A DNA stretch of 64,000 nt, taken from Pseudomonas sp. R84. Its GTDB lineage: Bacteria > Pseudomonadota > Gammaproteobacteria > Pseudomonadales > Pseudomonadaceae. The stretch lies in the NCBI RefSeq assembly GCF_009834515.1, contig NZ_CP019426.1:4763501-4827500 (forward strand), in the 5' to 3' direction. Shown here one piece after another: positions 27,026-35,453 of this stretch. Every line of letters begins with the position of its first letter. Position 1 is the first letter of the stretch. The notes beneath the pieces are model-generated. The model ran no database searches, had not been told where the DNA came from, and saw only the letters and a program-made list of their open reading frames with translations. A program made the translations under genes and the position numbers.

Positions 27026-28015
27026 TCAGCGCAACGAAGGCCCGTGGAACCCCATCCACATCGCCAACTGCTCAGCGACACTGGCACCGAGCTTCTTCGA
27101 GAAGCGATCGAACGGCGATTCCTGAACGGTGAAGTCCACCAGCTCCTTCTCGCCAATCACATCCCGCGCCACCGAACTGGCATTGCCCAGACCATCAATC
27201 AATCCCAGCGGCAGCGCCTGCTCGCCCGACCAGACCAACCCAGAGAACAGCTCTGGATGATCCTTGTCTTTCAGACGATCACCACGCCCCTGCTTGACGC
27301 TGTTGATGAACTGCTTGTGCGTCGTATCGAGCACGCTCTGCCAGAACGCTGTCTCTTCAGGCTTTTGCGGCTGGAACGGATCAAGGAACGACTTATGCTC
27401 GCCCGAGGTGTACGTACGACGCTCGACGCCAAGTTTCTCCATGGTGCCGACAAAACCGTAACCGGCCGCCGTCACACCAATCGAACCGACCAGACTCGCC
27501 TTGTCGGCGTAAATCTGATCCGCCGCACTGGCGATGTAATAAGCACCGGACGCACCCAGATCGGAAATCACCGCATACACCTTGATCTCCGGGTGCAGGC
27601 CGCGCAGACGCTTGATCTCGTCATACACATAACCCGACTGCACCGGACTGCCGCCCGGGCTGTTGATCCGCAGGATCACGCCCTTGACCTTCTTGTCCTC
27701 GAACGCCGCGCGCAGGCTGCCGACGATGTTGTCGGCGCTGGCCGGCTCTTTGTCGGCGATCATGCCGGTGACGTCGATCAGCGCGGTGTAGTTCGGTCCG
27801 CGCGCGGCGCTTTTTTCCATGTCCATCAGCGGCGTGAACAAAATCAGCGCAACAAACAGATAAACAAATGTCAGCAGCTTGAAGAAGATCCCCCAACGCC
27901 GCGAACGACGCTGCTCTTGCACACCGGCGAGCAGGGTCTTTTCCAACAGCTTCCAGCTTTTCTCGTCACCGCCGTCGGCACTTGCCTTGGCCGGTGCTTT
28001 CCATTCGTCGGTCAT
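27026..28015 (-). CDS. sppA: Signal peptide peptidase SppA (S49 family)
   Basis: The 329-residue inner-membrane serine protease has one membrane segment (about 48-68, FFKLLTFVYLFVALILFTPL) and a periplasmic Clp-like domain. The catalytic Ser is in DLGASGAYYIASAAD and the Lys lies in the following ADKASLVGSIGV segment. It is the short, single-domain form. It degrades cleaved signal peptides. A GTG at 28024 is an alternative start. Confidence 0.92.
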   Translation of the reverse strand: MTDEWKAPAKASADGGDEKSWKLLEKTLLAGVQEQRRSRRWGIFFKLLTFVYLFVALILFTPLMDMEKSAARGPNYTALIDVTGMIADKEPASADNIVGSLRAAFEDKKVKGVILRINSPGGSPVQSGYVYDEIKRLRGLHPEIKVYAVISDLGASGAYYIASAADQIYADKASLVGSIGVTAAGYGFVGTMEKLGVERRTYTSGEHKSFLDPFQPQKPEETAFWQSVLDTTHKQFINSVKQGRGDRLKDKDHPELFSGLVWSGEQALPLGLIDGLGNASSVARDVIGEKELVDFTVQESPFDRFSKKLGASVAEQLAMWMGFHGPSLR

Positions 28016-28039
28016 GCCATCCACCCCAGCAAAAACGTA

Positions 28040-28702
28040 TTAAGCCTGCTGCCCCAGCCAGGCATGCAATTCAGAAAAACGGTCGATCGACAGACGTGGC
28101 TCGAACTGCTGCAGCGATTCGATCGATTGCGCGCCATAACTGACCGCGACCGAATCCATCCCCGCGTTACGCGCCATCAGCAGATCGAAGGACGAATCAC
28201 CAACCATCAGCGCCTGCTGCGGACGCACACCACAATGCGCAAGGATCTGCTCCAGCATCAGAGGGTGCGGTTTGCTGGCAGTTTCATCGGCAGCGCGGGT
28301 GATATCGAAATAATCTTCCCAGCCATTGGCCTTGAGCACCCGATCCAGGCCGCGACGATTTTTGCCGGTGGCGACAGCGAGGTGATAGCCCTGCTCACGA
28401 AACGACGCCATCGACTCGACTACCCCTTCGAACAACGGCGAAGGCACGGCCTCTGCAGCGATGTAGTGATCGGCGTAATACTCGCGAAACAAGGTCATTT
28501 CGGCATCGCTGATCTCGGGGTACAACGTGCGAATCGCCTCGGGCAAGCCCAGACCGATAATGCCTTTGACGGCAAAATCATCACGCAACTCGAAACCGGA
28601 GCGCCCGGATGCAGAGTGCATCGCCTCGACGATCCGATGGATGGAATCGGCCAGCGTGCCGTCCCAATCGAAAATCAGCAGCTTGTAATCAGATGGGCGC
28701 AC
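28040..28702 (-). CDS. HAD-family phosphatase (phosphoglycolate phosphatase-like)
   Basis: The 220-residue HAD hydrolase has motif [11 protein letters not shown] (11-20), a cap domain, the Lys of motif III near [11 protein letters not shown] and motif [17 protein letters not shown]. The family removes phosphate from small metabolites; the substrate here is not known. The start overlaps the rluC stop by 14 bases, so it is coupled to rluC, as in P. aeruginosa. Confidence 0.9.
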   Translation of the reverse strand: MRPSDYKLLIFDWDGTLADSIHRIVEAMHSASGRSGFELRDDFAVKGIIGLGLPEAIRTLYPEISDAEMTLFREYYADHYIAAEAVPSPLFEGVVESMASFREQGYHLAVATGKNRRGLDRVLKANGWEDYFDITRAADETASKPHPLMLEQILAHCGVRPQQALMVGDSSFDLLMARNAGMDSVAVSYGAQSIESLQQFEPRLSIDRFSELHAWLGQQA

Positions 28703-29648
28703 TCAATCGCTCCACGGTCTTGGCCCACATTTCATCGACCGGTGCCTGCAAGGTCAGCTTGCCACCATCGGGCAGCGGCACGGTCAGCATGTAAGCGTGC
28801 AGGAACAGGCGCTTACCGCCCAGATCACGGATTTCCTTGGTGAAATCCTCATCGCCGTACTTGCTGTCGCCAGCGATGCAATGGCCAGCATGCAAGGTGT
28901 GCACGCGAATCTGGTGGGTACGACCGGTAACCGGTTTAGCCTCGACCATGGTGGCAAAATCACCGAAACGGCGCAGCACCTTGAACATGGTCAGGGCTTC
29001 TTTGCCTTCTTCGTTGACTTCAACCATGCGCTCGCCGGAACGCAGATTGCTCTTGAGCAACGGCGCACTGACTTTCTTGATCGAGGTCGCCCAGTTGCCA
29101 CGCACCAGCGCCATGTAGCGCTTGTCGACGCCATCGCCGCGCAATTGCTCGTGCAAGTGGCGCAACATGCTGCGCTTTTTCGCGATCATCAGCAGGCCGG
29201 AGGTATCACGATCGAGACGGTGTACCAATTCCAGCTCTTTGGCATCGGGACGCAACTGACGAAAGGCTTCGATCACCCCGAAGTTCAAGCCACTACCGCC
29301 GTGAACCGCAATGCCGGCGGGCTTATTGATCACGATCAGGGCTTTGTCTTCGAAGACAATCGAAGCTTCCAGGCGCTGCAACAGACCCTGTGCCAGCGGC
29401 ACCGGCTCATCGCGCTCAGGCACGCGAACCGGCGGCACGCGCACGATATCGCCAGCCTGCAGCTTGTATTCGGGCTTGATCCGACCTTTGTTCACACGCA
29501 CTTCGCCTTTGCGCAAAATGCGGTAAATCAAGGTCTTGGGCACGCCTTTGAGCCGAGCGAGGAGGAAATTGTCGATTCGTTGGCCGGCATACTCCGGCGA
29601 GACTTCAAGCAATTGAACGCCTGGAGTCGAAGGGGCAGTAGTTGTCAT
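28689..29648 (-). CDS. rluC: 23S rRNA pseudouridine synthase RluC
   Basis: The 319-residue enzyme modifies 23S rRNA (positions 955, 2504 and 2580 in E. coli). It has an N-terminal S4 RNA-binding domain (about 20-75) and the catalytic motif HRLDRDTSG with Asp146. The ATG at 29648 gives the normal length; the frame continues to 29903 but overlaps the rne promoter region. It is divergent from rne, as in E. coli. Confidence 0.94.
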   Translation of the reverse strand: MTTTAPSTPGVQLLEVSPEYAGQRIDNFLLARLKGVPKTLIYRILRKGEVRVNKGRIKPEYKLQAGDIVRVPPVRVPERDEPVPLAQGLLQRLEASIVFEDKALIVINKPAGIAVHGGSGLNFGVIEAFRQLRPDAKELELVHRLDRDTSGLLMIAKKRSMLRHLHEQLRGDGVDKRYMALVRGNWATSIKKVSAPLLKSNLRSGERMVEVNEEGKEALTMFKVLRRFGDFATMVEAKPVTGRTHQIRVHTLHAGHCIAGDSKYGDEDFTKEIRDLGGKRLFLHAYMLTVPLPDGGKLTLQAPVDEMWAKTVERLSAPI

Positions 29649-29676
29649 GCCGCGGATGATAACAATTTTTATGGAA

Positions 29677-29705
29677 TTGAAGCACTTAATCATTACTGCT
29701 ATAGT
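29677..29705 (+). promoter_or_regulatory. Predicted rne promoter
   Basis: TTGAAG (29677-29682) and TATAGT (29700-29705) are 17 bases apart, in the rluC-rne divergent region. They predict transcription from about 29712 and an rne 5' untranslated region of about 636 nt. Confidence 0.55.
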
Positions 29706-29711
29706 CGCGAA

Positions 29712-30347
29712 CGCCGCCAAAAGCGGCCTGGACAGAGGAACCACGGTCAAAAACCGGCCCTGACCAACGCAATTCACCAGGACGCGAGGCCGTCCTACGG
29801 GGCTTTCGCTACGTAACGGTGGAGTTTGCAGTTGTAACAAGCGCAGGTGACATGAGGCCTGAATTACACCGCCGAGCGGAGTTTTTACTCGCCTGGCAGG
29901 CACACATTCAAGGCCAGTTCACAAAGTGCAGTCAGCTGCAGATGACCCCGAGCGAATGCTTCGGAAACAACGCCTGAATTAGCCATGATGCGTGACCTCC
30001 CCTTTCGGAGCTCACGGTAAATGCCAACCCGCTGCGGATTCTGCGCGCGGCAGCACCCGAATTATCAGGGATACGTGTAGGGTGGAGATGCACAACCGCT
30101 GGACTGTGTAGCAATAGGCTTTATCAAGACGCTTCATCTCGTCCACAGCCGCTGGTTGATTCCTCCTCCTGACTGAGTGCTTAAGTAGCCACAGCAAGCA
30201 GGACGCGTACGTCGCTATATCGGCCCAATTGGCCGCATATCGCTGGACACGGGAATGGCCAACCACTCCCGACGCACCTGACACCGACCGTGAGAAGTCG
30301 TGTGTGCCGAACGCCGTTTCCGGCAGCCCGGAAACCGACGGTACTAC
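29712..30347 (+). promoter_or_regulatory. Long rne 5' untranslated region (autoregulatory; rne-II-like)
   Basis: No convincing gene lies in the 700 bases before rne. RNase E mRNAs carry long structured leaders through which the enzyme limits its own synthesis, and a Pseudomonas-specific leader motif (rne-II) is known. Visible structure includes GCCGCCAAAAGCGGC near 29715-29729 and the hairpin at 30316-30335. I cannot mark the exact limits of the rne-II motif by eye. Short ORFs in either strand here look random. Confidence 0.65.
30316..30335 (+). promoter_or_regulatory. Perfect hairpin just before the rne start codon
   Basis: GTTTCCGG and CCGGAAAC pair exactly around a CAGC loop and end 12 bases before the ATG. 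No Shine-Dalgarno sequence is visible between it and the start, so the hairpin occupies the normal ribosome-binding position. It may limit or direct initiation. Confidence 0.6.
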
Positions 30348-33300
30348 ATGAAAAGAATGCTGATTAACGCAACTCAACCCGAAGAGTTGCGTGTTGCACT
30401 GGTAGATGGCCAACGCCTCTACGACCTGGACATCGAATCCGGTGCACGCGAGCAGAAGAAGGCCAACATCTATAAAGGCCGCATCACTCGCATCGAACCA
30501 AGCCTTGAGGCTGCCTTTGTCGATTTCGGCTCCGAGCGCCACGGCTTCCTGCCCCTCAAAGAAATCTCCCGCGAATACTTCAAGAAAGCTCCTGAAGGCC
30601 GCGTCAACATCAAGGACGTCCTGAGCGAAGGCCAGGAAGTCATCGTTCAGGTCGAAAAAGAAGAACGTGGCAACAAGGGCGCAGCCCTGACCACCTTCAT
30701 CAGCCTGGCCGGTCGTTACCTCGTGCTGATGCCGAACAACCCGCGTGCCGGCGGCATCTCCCGTCGCATCGAAGGCGAAGAGCGCAACGAACTGCGTGAA
30801 GCGCTGAACGGCCTGGTTGCACCGGCCGACATGGGTCTGATCGTGCGCACTGCCGGCCTGGGCCGCAGCAGCGAAGAAATGCAGTGGGACCTCGACTACC
30901 TGCTGCAACTGTGGACCGCCATCAAAGAAGCCTCGCTGGATCGCTCCGCGCCTTTCCTGATCTACCAGGAAAGCAACGTGATCATCCGCGCGATCCGCGA
31001 TTACCTGCGCCAGGACATCGGCGAAGTGCTGATCGACAGCGTTGAAGCCCAGGACGAAGCCCTGACCTTCATCCGCCAGGTGATGCCGCAGTACGCCAGC
31101 AAGATCAAGCTGTACGAAGACAGCGTGCCGCTGTTCAACCGTTTCCAGATCGAAAGCCAGATCGAGACCGCTTTCCAGCGCGTCGTTGAACTGCCTTCCG
31201 GCGGCTCCATCGTCATCGATCCGACCGAAGCCCTGGTGTCCATCGACATCAACTCGGCGCGCGCCACCAAAGGCAGCGACATCGAAGAAACCGCTCTGCA
31301 GACCAACCTTGAAGCCGCCGAAGAAATCGCCCGTCAGTTGCGCCTGCGCGACATCGGCGGCCTGATCGTCATCGACTTCATCGACATGACCCCTGCCAAG
31401 AACCAGCGCGCCGTGGAAGAGAAAGTCCGCGAATGCCTGGAAGCCGACCGTGCTCGCGTGCAGATCGGCCGCATCTCGCGCTTCGGCCTGCTGGAAATGT
31501 CCCGTCAGCGCCTGCGTCCGTCGCTGGGCGAAAGCAGCGGCATCGTCTGCCCGCGTTGCAACGGCACCGGCATCATCCGCGACGTTGAATCGCTGTCGCT
31601 GGCGATCCTGCGCCTGATCGAAGAAGAAGCTCTGAAAGACCGCACTGCCGAAGTGCGCGCTCAGGTGCCAATCCCGGTCGCCGCGTTCCTGCTCAACGAA
31701 AAACGCAACTCGATCACCAAGATCGAACTGCGCACCCGTGCCCGCATCATCATTCTGCCGAACGACCACCTCGAAACCCCGCATTTCGAAGTTCAGCGTC
31801 TGCGTGACGACAGCCCGGAAGCCGCGACCAACCAGTCCAGCTACGAAATCGCTGCTGCCGCTGCTGAAGTCGAAGAAGTTCAGCCAGCCGCTGCGACCCG
31901 CACCCTGGTTCGCCAGGAAGCAGCCGTTAAAACTGCACCGGCCCGTGCCAACGCTCCGGTTCCGACCGAAGCCGCCGCGCCTGCCGCTCCAGCACCGGCC
32001 CCGGTTACCGCGCCAGAGCCAAGCCTGTTCAAAGGCCTGGTGAAATCGCTGGTCAGCCTGTTCGCCACCAAAGAAGAGCCAGCCGCTCCGGTTGTGGTTG
32101 AAAAACCAGCCGCCGAACGTCCGGCCCGCAACGAAGAGCGTCGCAACGGTCGTCAGCAGAGCCGCAACCGTAACGGTCGCCGCGATGAAGAACGCAAGCC
32201 GCGCGAAGAACGTGCCCCACGTGAAGAACGTGCCCCACGTGAAGAACGTGCGCCACGCGAAGAGCGCGCGCCACGTGAAGCCCGTGAAGTCCGCGAGCCT
32301 CGTGAAGCCCGTACCGAAGCGCCAGTTGCCCGTGAAGAACGCGCTCCTCGTGCTCCGCGTGAAGAACGTGCTCCACGTGCACCGCGTGAAGACCGCAAGC
32401 CACGTGGCGAGCGTGAAGAACGTGTACGTGAACTGCGCGAGCCTCTGGACGCCACTCCAGTGGCTGAAGCTACCGCAGCCGTTGTCGCTGAAGAGCGTCC
32501 GGCCCGTCAGCCACGTGAAGAACGCGCACCGCGTCCGCCGCGTGAAGAGCGTCAGCCACGCGCCGAACAGGCCGCTGCTGCCGTCGCTGAAGAAGAAGTG
32601 AACAGCAACGAAGAGCAACTGCCGGAAGACGGTTCGGAGAACGCCGAAGGCGATCGTCCACGTCGTCGTTCGCGCGGTCAGCGTCGTCGCAGCAACCGTC
32701 GTGAGCGTCAGCGTGATGCCAACGGTAACGTGATAGAAGGTTCGGAAGAATCCGAAGCCGGCGAAAACGCTGAAGAGCCAAGCACCGCCGATCTGGCCGC
32801 AGGCCTGGCTGTTACCGCAGCCGTTGCCAGCACCGTGATCAGTGCTCCGGCGGAAGCCCAAGCCCACGAGCAAGCTGAACTCGCCACCGCCACTGTGCAG
32901 GAAACTGCTCCAGTGGAAGCGCCAGTTGTTGAAGCGACTACGCCAGTGGAAGTGATTGCTGCTCCGGAAGTCGAAGTGGCACCGGTTCAGGAAACCCTGC
33001 CTCAGGTAGAGCCAGCTCCAGCCGTGGTTGCCGAGCCGGTGGTTGAAACCGTCGCTGAAACCGTGACCGAAACCGTGCGTGAAGTTCGCGAAGAGCAGAC
33101 CGCTTTCAACTGGGTCGCCGAGCCGGCTGTTGCTGAAACACCAGCGCCAGTGGTTGAGGCACCGGTTGTTGAAGCGCCAGTGTTCGAAACCCCGGTGGTT
33201 GAAGCTCCTGTGGTTGAAGAGAGCAAAGTTGCCGAGCCAGTGGTCGTTGCTGAACCAGCACCGGTTGTCGAAGCACCTGTCGTTGCCGAAGCGCCAGCTC

Positions 33301-33593
33301 CAGTGGTTGAAGCACCGGCTCCGGTCAGCGCCCTGACACCAAGCGGCCGCGCGCCGAACGACCCACGTGAAGTGCGTCGTCGCAAGCGTGAAGAAGAGCG
33401 TCTGCAGAAGGAAGCCGAACTGGCTGCCGCTGCTGCTCCGGTTGCTGAAGTGGTCGAGGCAGCGCCTGCCCCGGTCGCTGAAGAAGCGGTTGTCGAAGCG
33501 GTGATCGCTGAAGCACCACGCTCCGTTCAGGACGCGGTCGAGCAGCACCAGGAAGCCGAGGAAAAAGAACACGAGCCTAAACCACTCGTGTAA
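30348..33593 (+). CDS. rne: Ribonuclease E
   Basis: The 1081-residue endonuclease is the core of the RNA degradosome. The catalytic half starts [21 protein letters not shown], with an S1 domain at about 35-125, a DNase I-like region whose Mg-binding Asp residues lie in SIDINSAR (~300) and VIDFIDM (~343), and the zinc-link CPRC at about 401-404. The C-terminal half from ~510 is disordered, with an Arg-rich segment that has tandem REERAP repeats (~618-645), [18 protein letters not shown] (~765) and Val/Glu/Pro/Ala repeats to the end. The ATG at 30348 is the family start. Transcription ends at the hairpin at 33613. Confidence 0.96.
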   Translation: MKRMLINATQPEELRVALVDGQRLYDLDIESGAREQKKANIYKGRITRIEPSLEAAFVDFGSERHGFLPLKEISREYFKKAPEGRVNIKDVLSEGQEVIVQVEKEERGNKGAALTTFISLAGRYLVLMPNNPRAGGISRRIEGEERNELREALNGLVAPADMGLIVRTAGLGRSSEEMQWDLDYLLQLWTAIKEASLDRSAPFLIYQESNVIIRAIRDYLRQDIGEVLIDSVEAQDEALTFIRQVMPQYASKIKLYEDSVPLFNRFQIESQIETAFQRVVELPSGGSIVIDPTEALVSIDINSARATKGSDIEETALQTNLEAAEEIARQLRLRDIGGLIVIDFIDMTPAKNQRAVEEKVRECLEADRARVQIGRISRFGLLEMSRQRLRPSLGESSGIVCPRCNGTGIIRDVESLSLAILRLIEEEALKDRTAEVRAQVPIPVAAFLLNEKRNSITKIELRTRARIIILPNDHLETPHFEVQRLRDDSPEAATNQSSYEIAAAAAEVEEVQPAAATRTLVRQEAAVKTAPARANAPVPTEAAAPAAPAPAPVTAPEPSLFKGLVKSLVSLFATKEEPAAPVVVEKPAAERPARNEERRNGRQQSRNRNGRRDEERKPREERAPREERAPREERAPREERAPREAREVREPREARTEAPVAREERAPRAPREERAPRAPREDRKPRGEREERVRELREPLDATPVAEATAAVVAEERPARQPREERAPRPPREERQPRAEQAAAAVAEEEVNSNEEQLPEDGSENAEGDRPRRRSRGQRRRSNRRERQRDANGNVIEGSEESEAGENAEEPSTADLAAGLAVTAAVASTVISAPAEAQAHEQAELATATVQETAPVEAPVVEATTPVEVIAAPEVEVAPVQETLPQVEPAPAVVAEPVVETVAETVTETVREVREEQTAFNWVAEPAVAETPAPVVEAPVVEAPVFETPVVEAPVVEESKVAEPVVVAEPAPVVEAPVVAEAPAPVVEAPAPVSALTPSGRAPNDPREVRRRKREEERLQKEAELAAAAAPVAEVVEAAPAPVAEEAVVEAVIAEAPRSVQDAVEQHQEAEEKEHEPKPLV
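32203..32281 (+). repeat. 18-bp tandem repeat inside rne
   Basis: About four consecutive units of GAAGAACGTGCCCCACGT encode REERAP-type hexapeptides. The first units are identical and the later ones carry silent changes. The segment belongs to the RNA-binding, disordered tail and is a likely site of length variation between strains. Confidence 0.8.
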
Positions 33594-33612
33594 TTTCCAA
33601 AGCCAATAAAGA

Positions 33613-33646
33613 GCCCCGCCCGGTGAAAACCTGGCGGGGCTTTTTT
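33613..33646 (+). terminator. Intrinsic terminator of rne
   Basis: GCCCCGCC (33613-33620) pairs exactly with GGCGGGGC (33633-33640) and is followed by TTTTTT. It lies 20 bases after the rne stop codon. Confidence 0.9.
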
Positions 33647-33667
33647 ATGCCTCGATTTTTTGTGGTG

Positions 33668-33862
33668 GACTCTAGATCCAACCCCCTCGCCCCCAGCCTT
33701 TTCACCAAGGGACGAGGGGGAAAGGGCGCCGATTTGCGCGGTTTTCAGATATTGAGTTCAACTGGATATTTCAGGTCGATGTACCTCGAAAGAACACCTA
33801 GATCAGTCCCCTCTCCCTCTGGGCGGTCCGACGTTTCGGGAGGGCTAGGGTGAGGGGCTCTT
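33668..33862. repeat. MITE-like interspersed palindromic repeat, copy 2
   Basis: The right arm (GGGAGGGCTAGGGTGAGGGGCT, reaching 33862) and the interior (ATTTCAGGTCGATGTACCTCGA) match the inverted form of the repeat at 5736-5905. The left arm (CCCCCTCGCCCCCAGCC) has diverged. In the right arm GGGCGGTCCGACGTTTCGGGAGG replaces the plain palindrome of copy 1. Nothing else is seen in the 286 bases between the rne terminator and the mocA-like gene. Confidence 0.7.
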
Positions 33863-33879
33863 AGGAATTTACGCAGCTC

Positions 33880-34476
33880 TCAAGACGAAGCAAAAACCAA
33901 AGCCTCAGGCACATCGATATCCCAAAGCACTCCAGGATCATCCACCGCCACTTCCACCAACCTGCCCTGCTTGAACAACGGCCGAGCCCCTCGATCGCCA
34001 CTCAAAGCCTGCAACCCCGCACCAAACGAACGCCCAAACCCCACTGGATGGCCAAACTCGCCATCCTGCACCGGCACGCTCACCGCATCGTCGGCAATCG
34101 CCGCAACGACTCGTTCAATACTCGACGGCAAGATAAACGGCATATCCCCCAACACAATCAACCAGCCATCCGCCTCCGGGCACGCCGCGACGCCAGCGGC
34201 AATGCTGTCACCCATTCCGGTCGATTCGATCGAGACCACCTCACAGCCGTAAGCCTGGGCCATGCGCATTGCCTGCGGCCGCGCCTCAGTCGTCACCATG
34301 ACGCGCTTATCAAGACCGGCCGGCAGATTCACCAACACCTGCTCGATCACCGAACGCACCGCACCATCACGCCCGGTGCAGTCCGCCAGCAACTTGTCCT
34401 TGTCCGCACCCGCCACCTGGCGAAAGCGACTGCCCTCGCCCGCTGCCAGCACAATCACTGCAATGGATCGACTCAT
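33880..34476 (-). CDS. MobA/MocA-like nucleotidyltransferase
   Basis: The 198-residue protein has the NTP-transferase start VIVLAAGEGSRF (7-18) and the VLGDMPF metal-site motif typical of MocA/MobA-type enzymes. It probably converts molybdopterin cofactor to the cytosine dinucleotide form used by xanthine-oxidase-family enzymes, here the IorAB-type oxidoreductase of the same operon. Its ATG overlaps the xdhC stop by 4 bases. Choice of CTP over GTP is inferred from context. Confidence 0.85.
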   Translation of the reverse strand: MSRSIAVIVLAAGEGSRFRQVAGADKDKLLADCTGRDGAVRSVIEQVLVNLPAGLDKRVMVTTEARPQAMRMAQAYGCEVVSIESTGMGDSIAAGVAACPEADGWLIVLGDMPFILPSSIERVVAAIADDAVSVPVQDGEFGHPVGFGRSFGAGLQALSGDRGARPLFKQGRLVEVAVDDPGVLWDIDVPEALVFASS

Positions 34477-35453
34477 GCGCCCTCCAGTGTTTTCTTCTGC
34501 TTCAACTCGACACCGTTCTTGATCGCGACGATTTCTGCCAACAAGGACAAGGCAATTTCCGCCGGTGAATGACTGCCGATGTGCAGACCGATCGGCCCGT
34601 GCAGTCGATCGATCGCCTGTACCGACAAGCCTAGCTGAGCGAGATTCTCCCGACGCTTCTGACTGTTGACCCGAGAGCCGAGCGCGCCAACATAGAAGGC
34701 TGGCGAATCCAGCGCCGTGAGCAACGCCATATCATCCAGACGCGGATCATGAGTCAGCGCGACAATCGCCGTGCGCTCATCGGTCTGGATGCTCAGCACC
34801 GCGTCATCCGGCATGCCCGGGACGAAACGCCCGTGGTGCTCTTCCCAACCGTAGACAAACTCGGTACGCGGATCGCAAATCAGCACCTCGAAATCCAGCA
34901 GCCGCGCCATGTCCGCGACGTAGCGCGACAACTGTCCGGCGCCGATCAACAACAATCGCCAACGCGGGCCGTAGATGGCTCGCAGGTTTTTGCCGTCGAA
35001 CGCCAGCGAATCAGACTTGCTCGCCGCCGACAGCAACACTTCACCGGTTTCAATGTTCAGCTCACGGGCGACGATCTCGTGCGCTTCACAACGCGCGAGC
35101 AATTCGGCAACCCACGCAGGATCGCCAACCCGCTCTCCGGTCAGGCGCAACGTACCGCCACAAGGCAATCCGAAGCGCGCCGCCTCCTCTCGCGTGACGC
35201 CATAAGTGATCAACTGCACCGGCGGCCCATCGCTGGCGATGCGGCCGTCGTGCAAACGGGCAATCAAGTCATCCTCGACGCACCCGCCCGACACCGAACC
35301 GATCACCACGCCATCCTCGCGCAACGCCAACATCGCGCCGGGAGCGCGAGGCGCCGTGCCCCAGGTCTGCACCACGCTGAACAGCACCACCCGCTGTCCC
35401 GCGCGGCGCCACTCAAGGACGCTGCGCAGGACGTTGAGGTCGACGCTGTCCAT
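34473..35453 (-). CDS. XdhC-family molybdenum hydroxylase maturation protein
   Basis: The 326-residue protein has the XdhC N-terminal domain (TWGTAPRAPGAMLALREDG, GSVSGGCVEDDLIA) and a C-terminal Rossmann domain (RLLLIGAGQLSRYVADMA). XdhC proteins bind molybdenum cofactor, help its sulfuration and insert it in the large subunit. The ATG at 35453 overlaps the TAA of the large-subunit gene (TAATG), so translation is coupled. The frame is open far upstream but only inside the previous gene. Confidence 0.9.
   Translation of the reverse strand: MDSVDLNVLRSVLEWRRAGQRVVLFSVVQTWGTAPRAPGAMLALREDGVVIGSVSGGCVEDDLIARLHDGRIASDGPPVQLITYGVTREEAARFGLPCGGTLRLTGERVGDPAWVAELLARCEAHEIVARELNIETGEVLLSAASKSDSLAFDGKNLRAIYGPRWRLLLIGAGQLSRYVADMARLLDFEVLICDPRTEFVYGWEEHHGRFVPGMPDDAVLSIQTDERTAIVALTHDPRLDDMALLTALDSPAFYVGALGSRVNSQKRRENLAQLGLSVQAIDRLHGPIGLHIGSHSPAEIALSLLAEIVAIKNGVELKQKKTLEGA

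Noticed and set aside
30012..33572. A 1186-codon open frame antisense to rne
   Set aside because: It is opposite to a clear RNase E with all catalytic motifs. The product is Phe/Gly/Asn/His-rich, as expected from reversing Glu/Ala/Val-rich codons. It has no family and no ribosome site.
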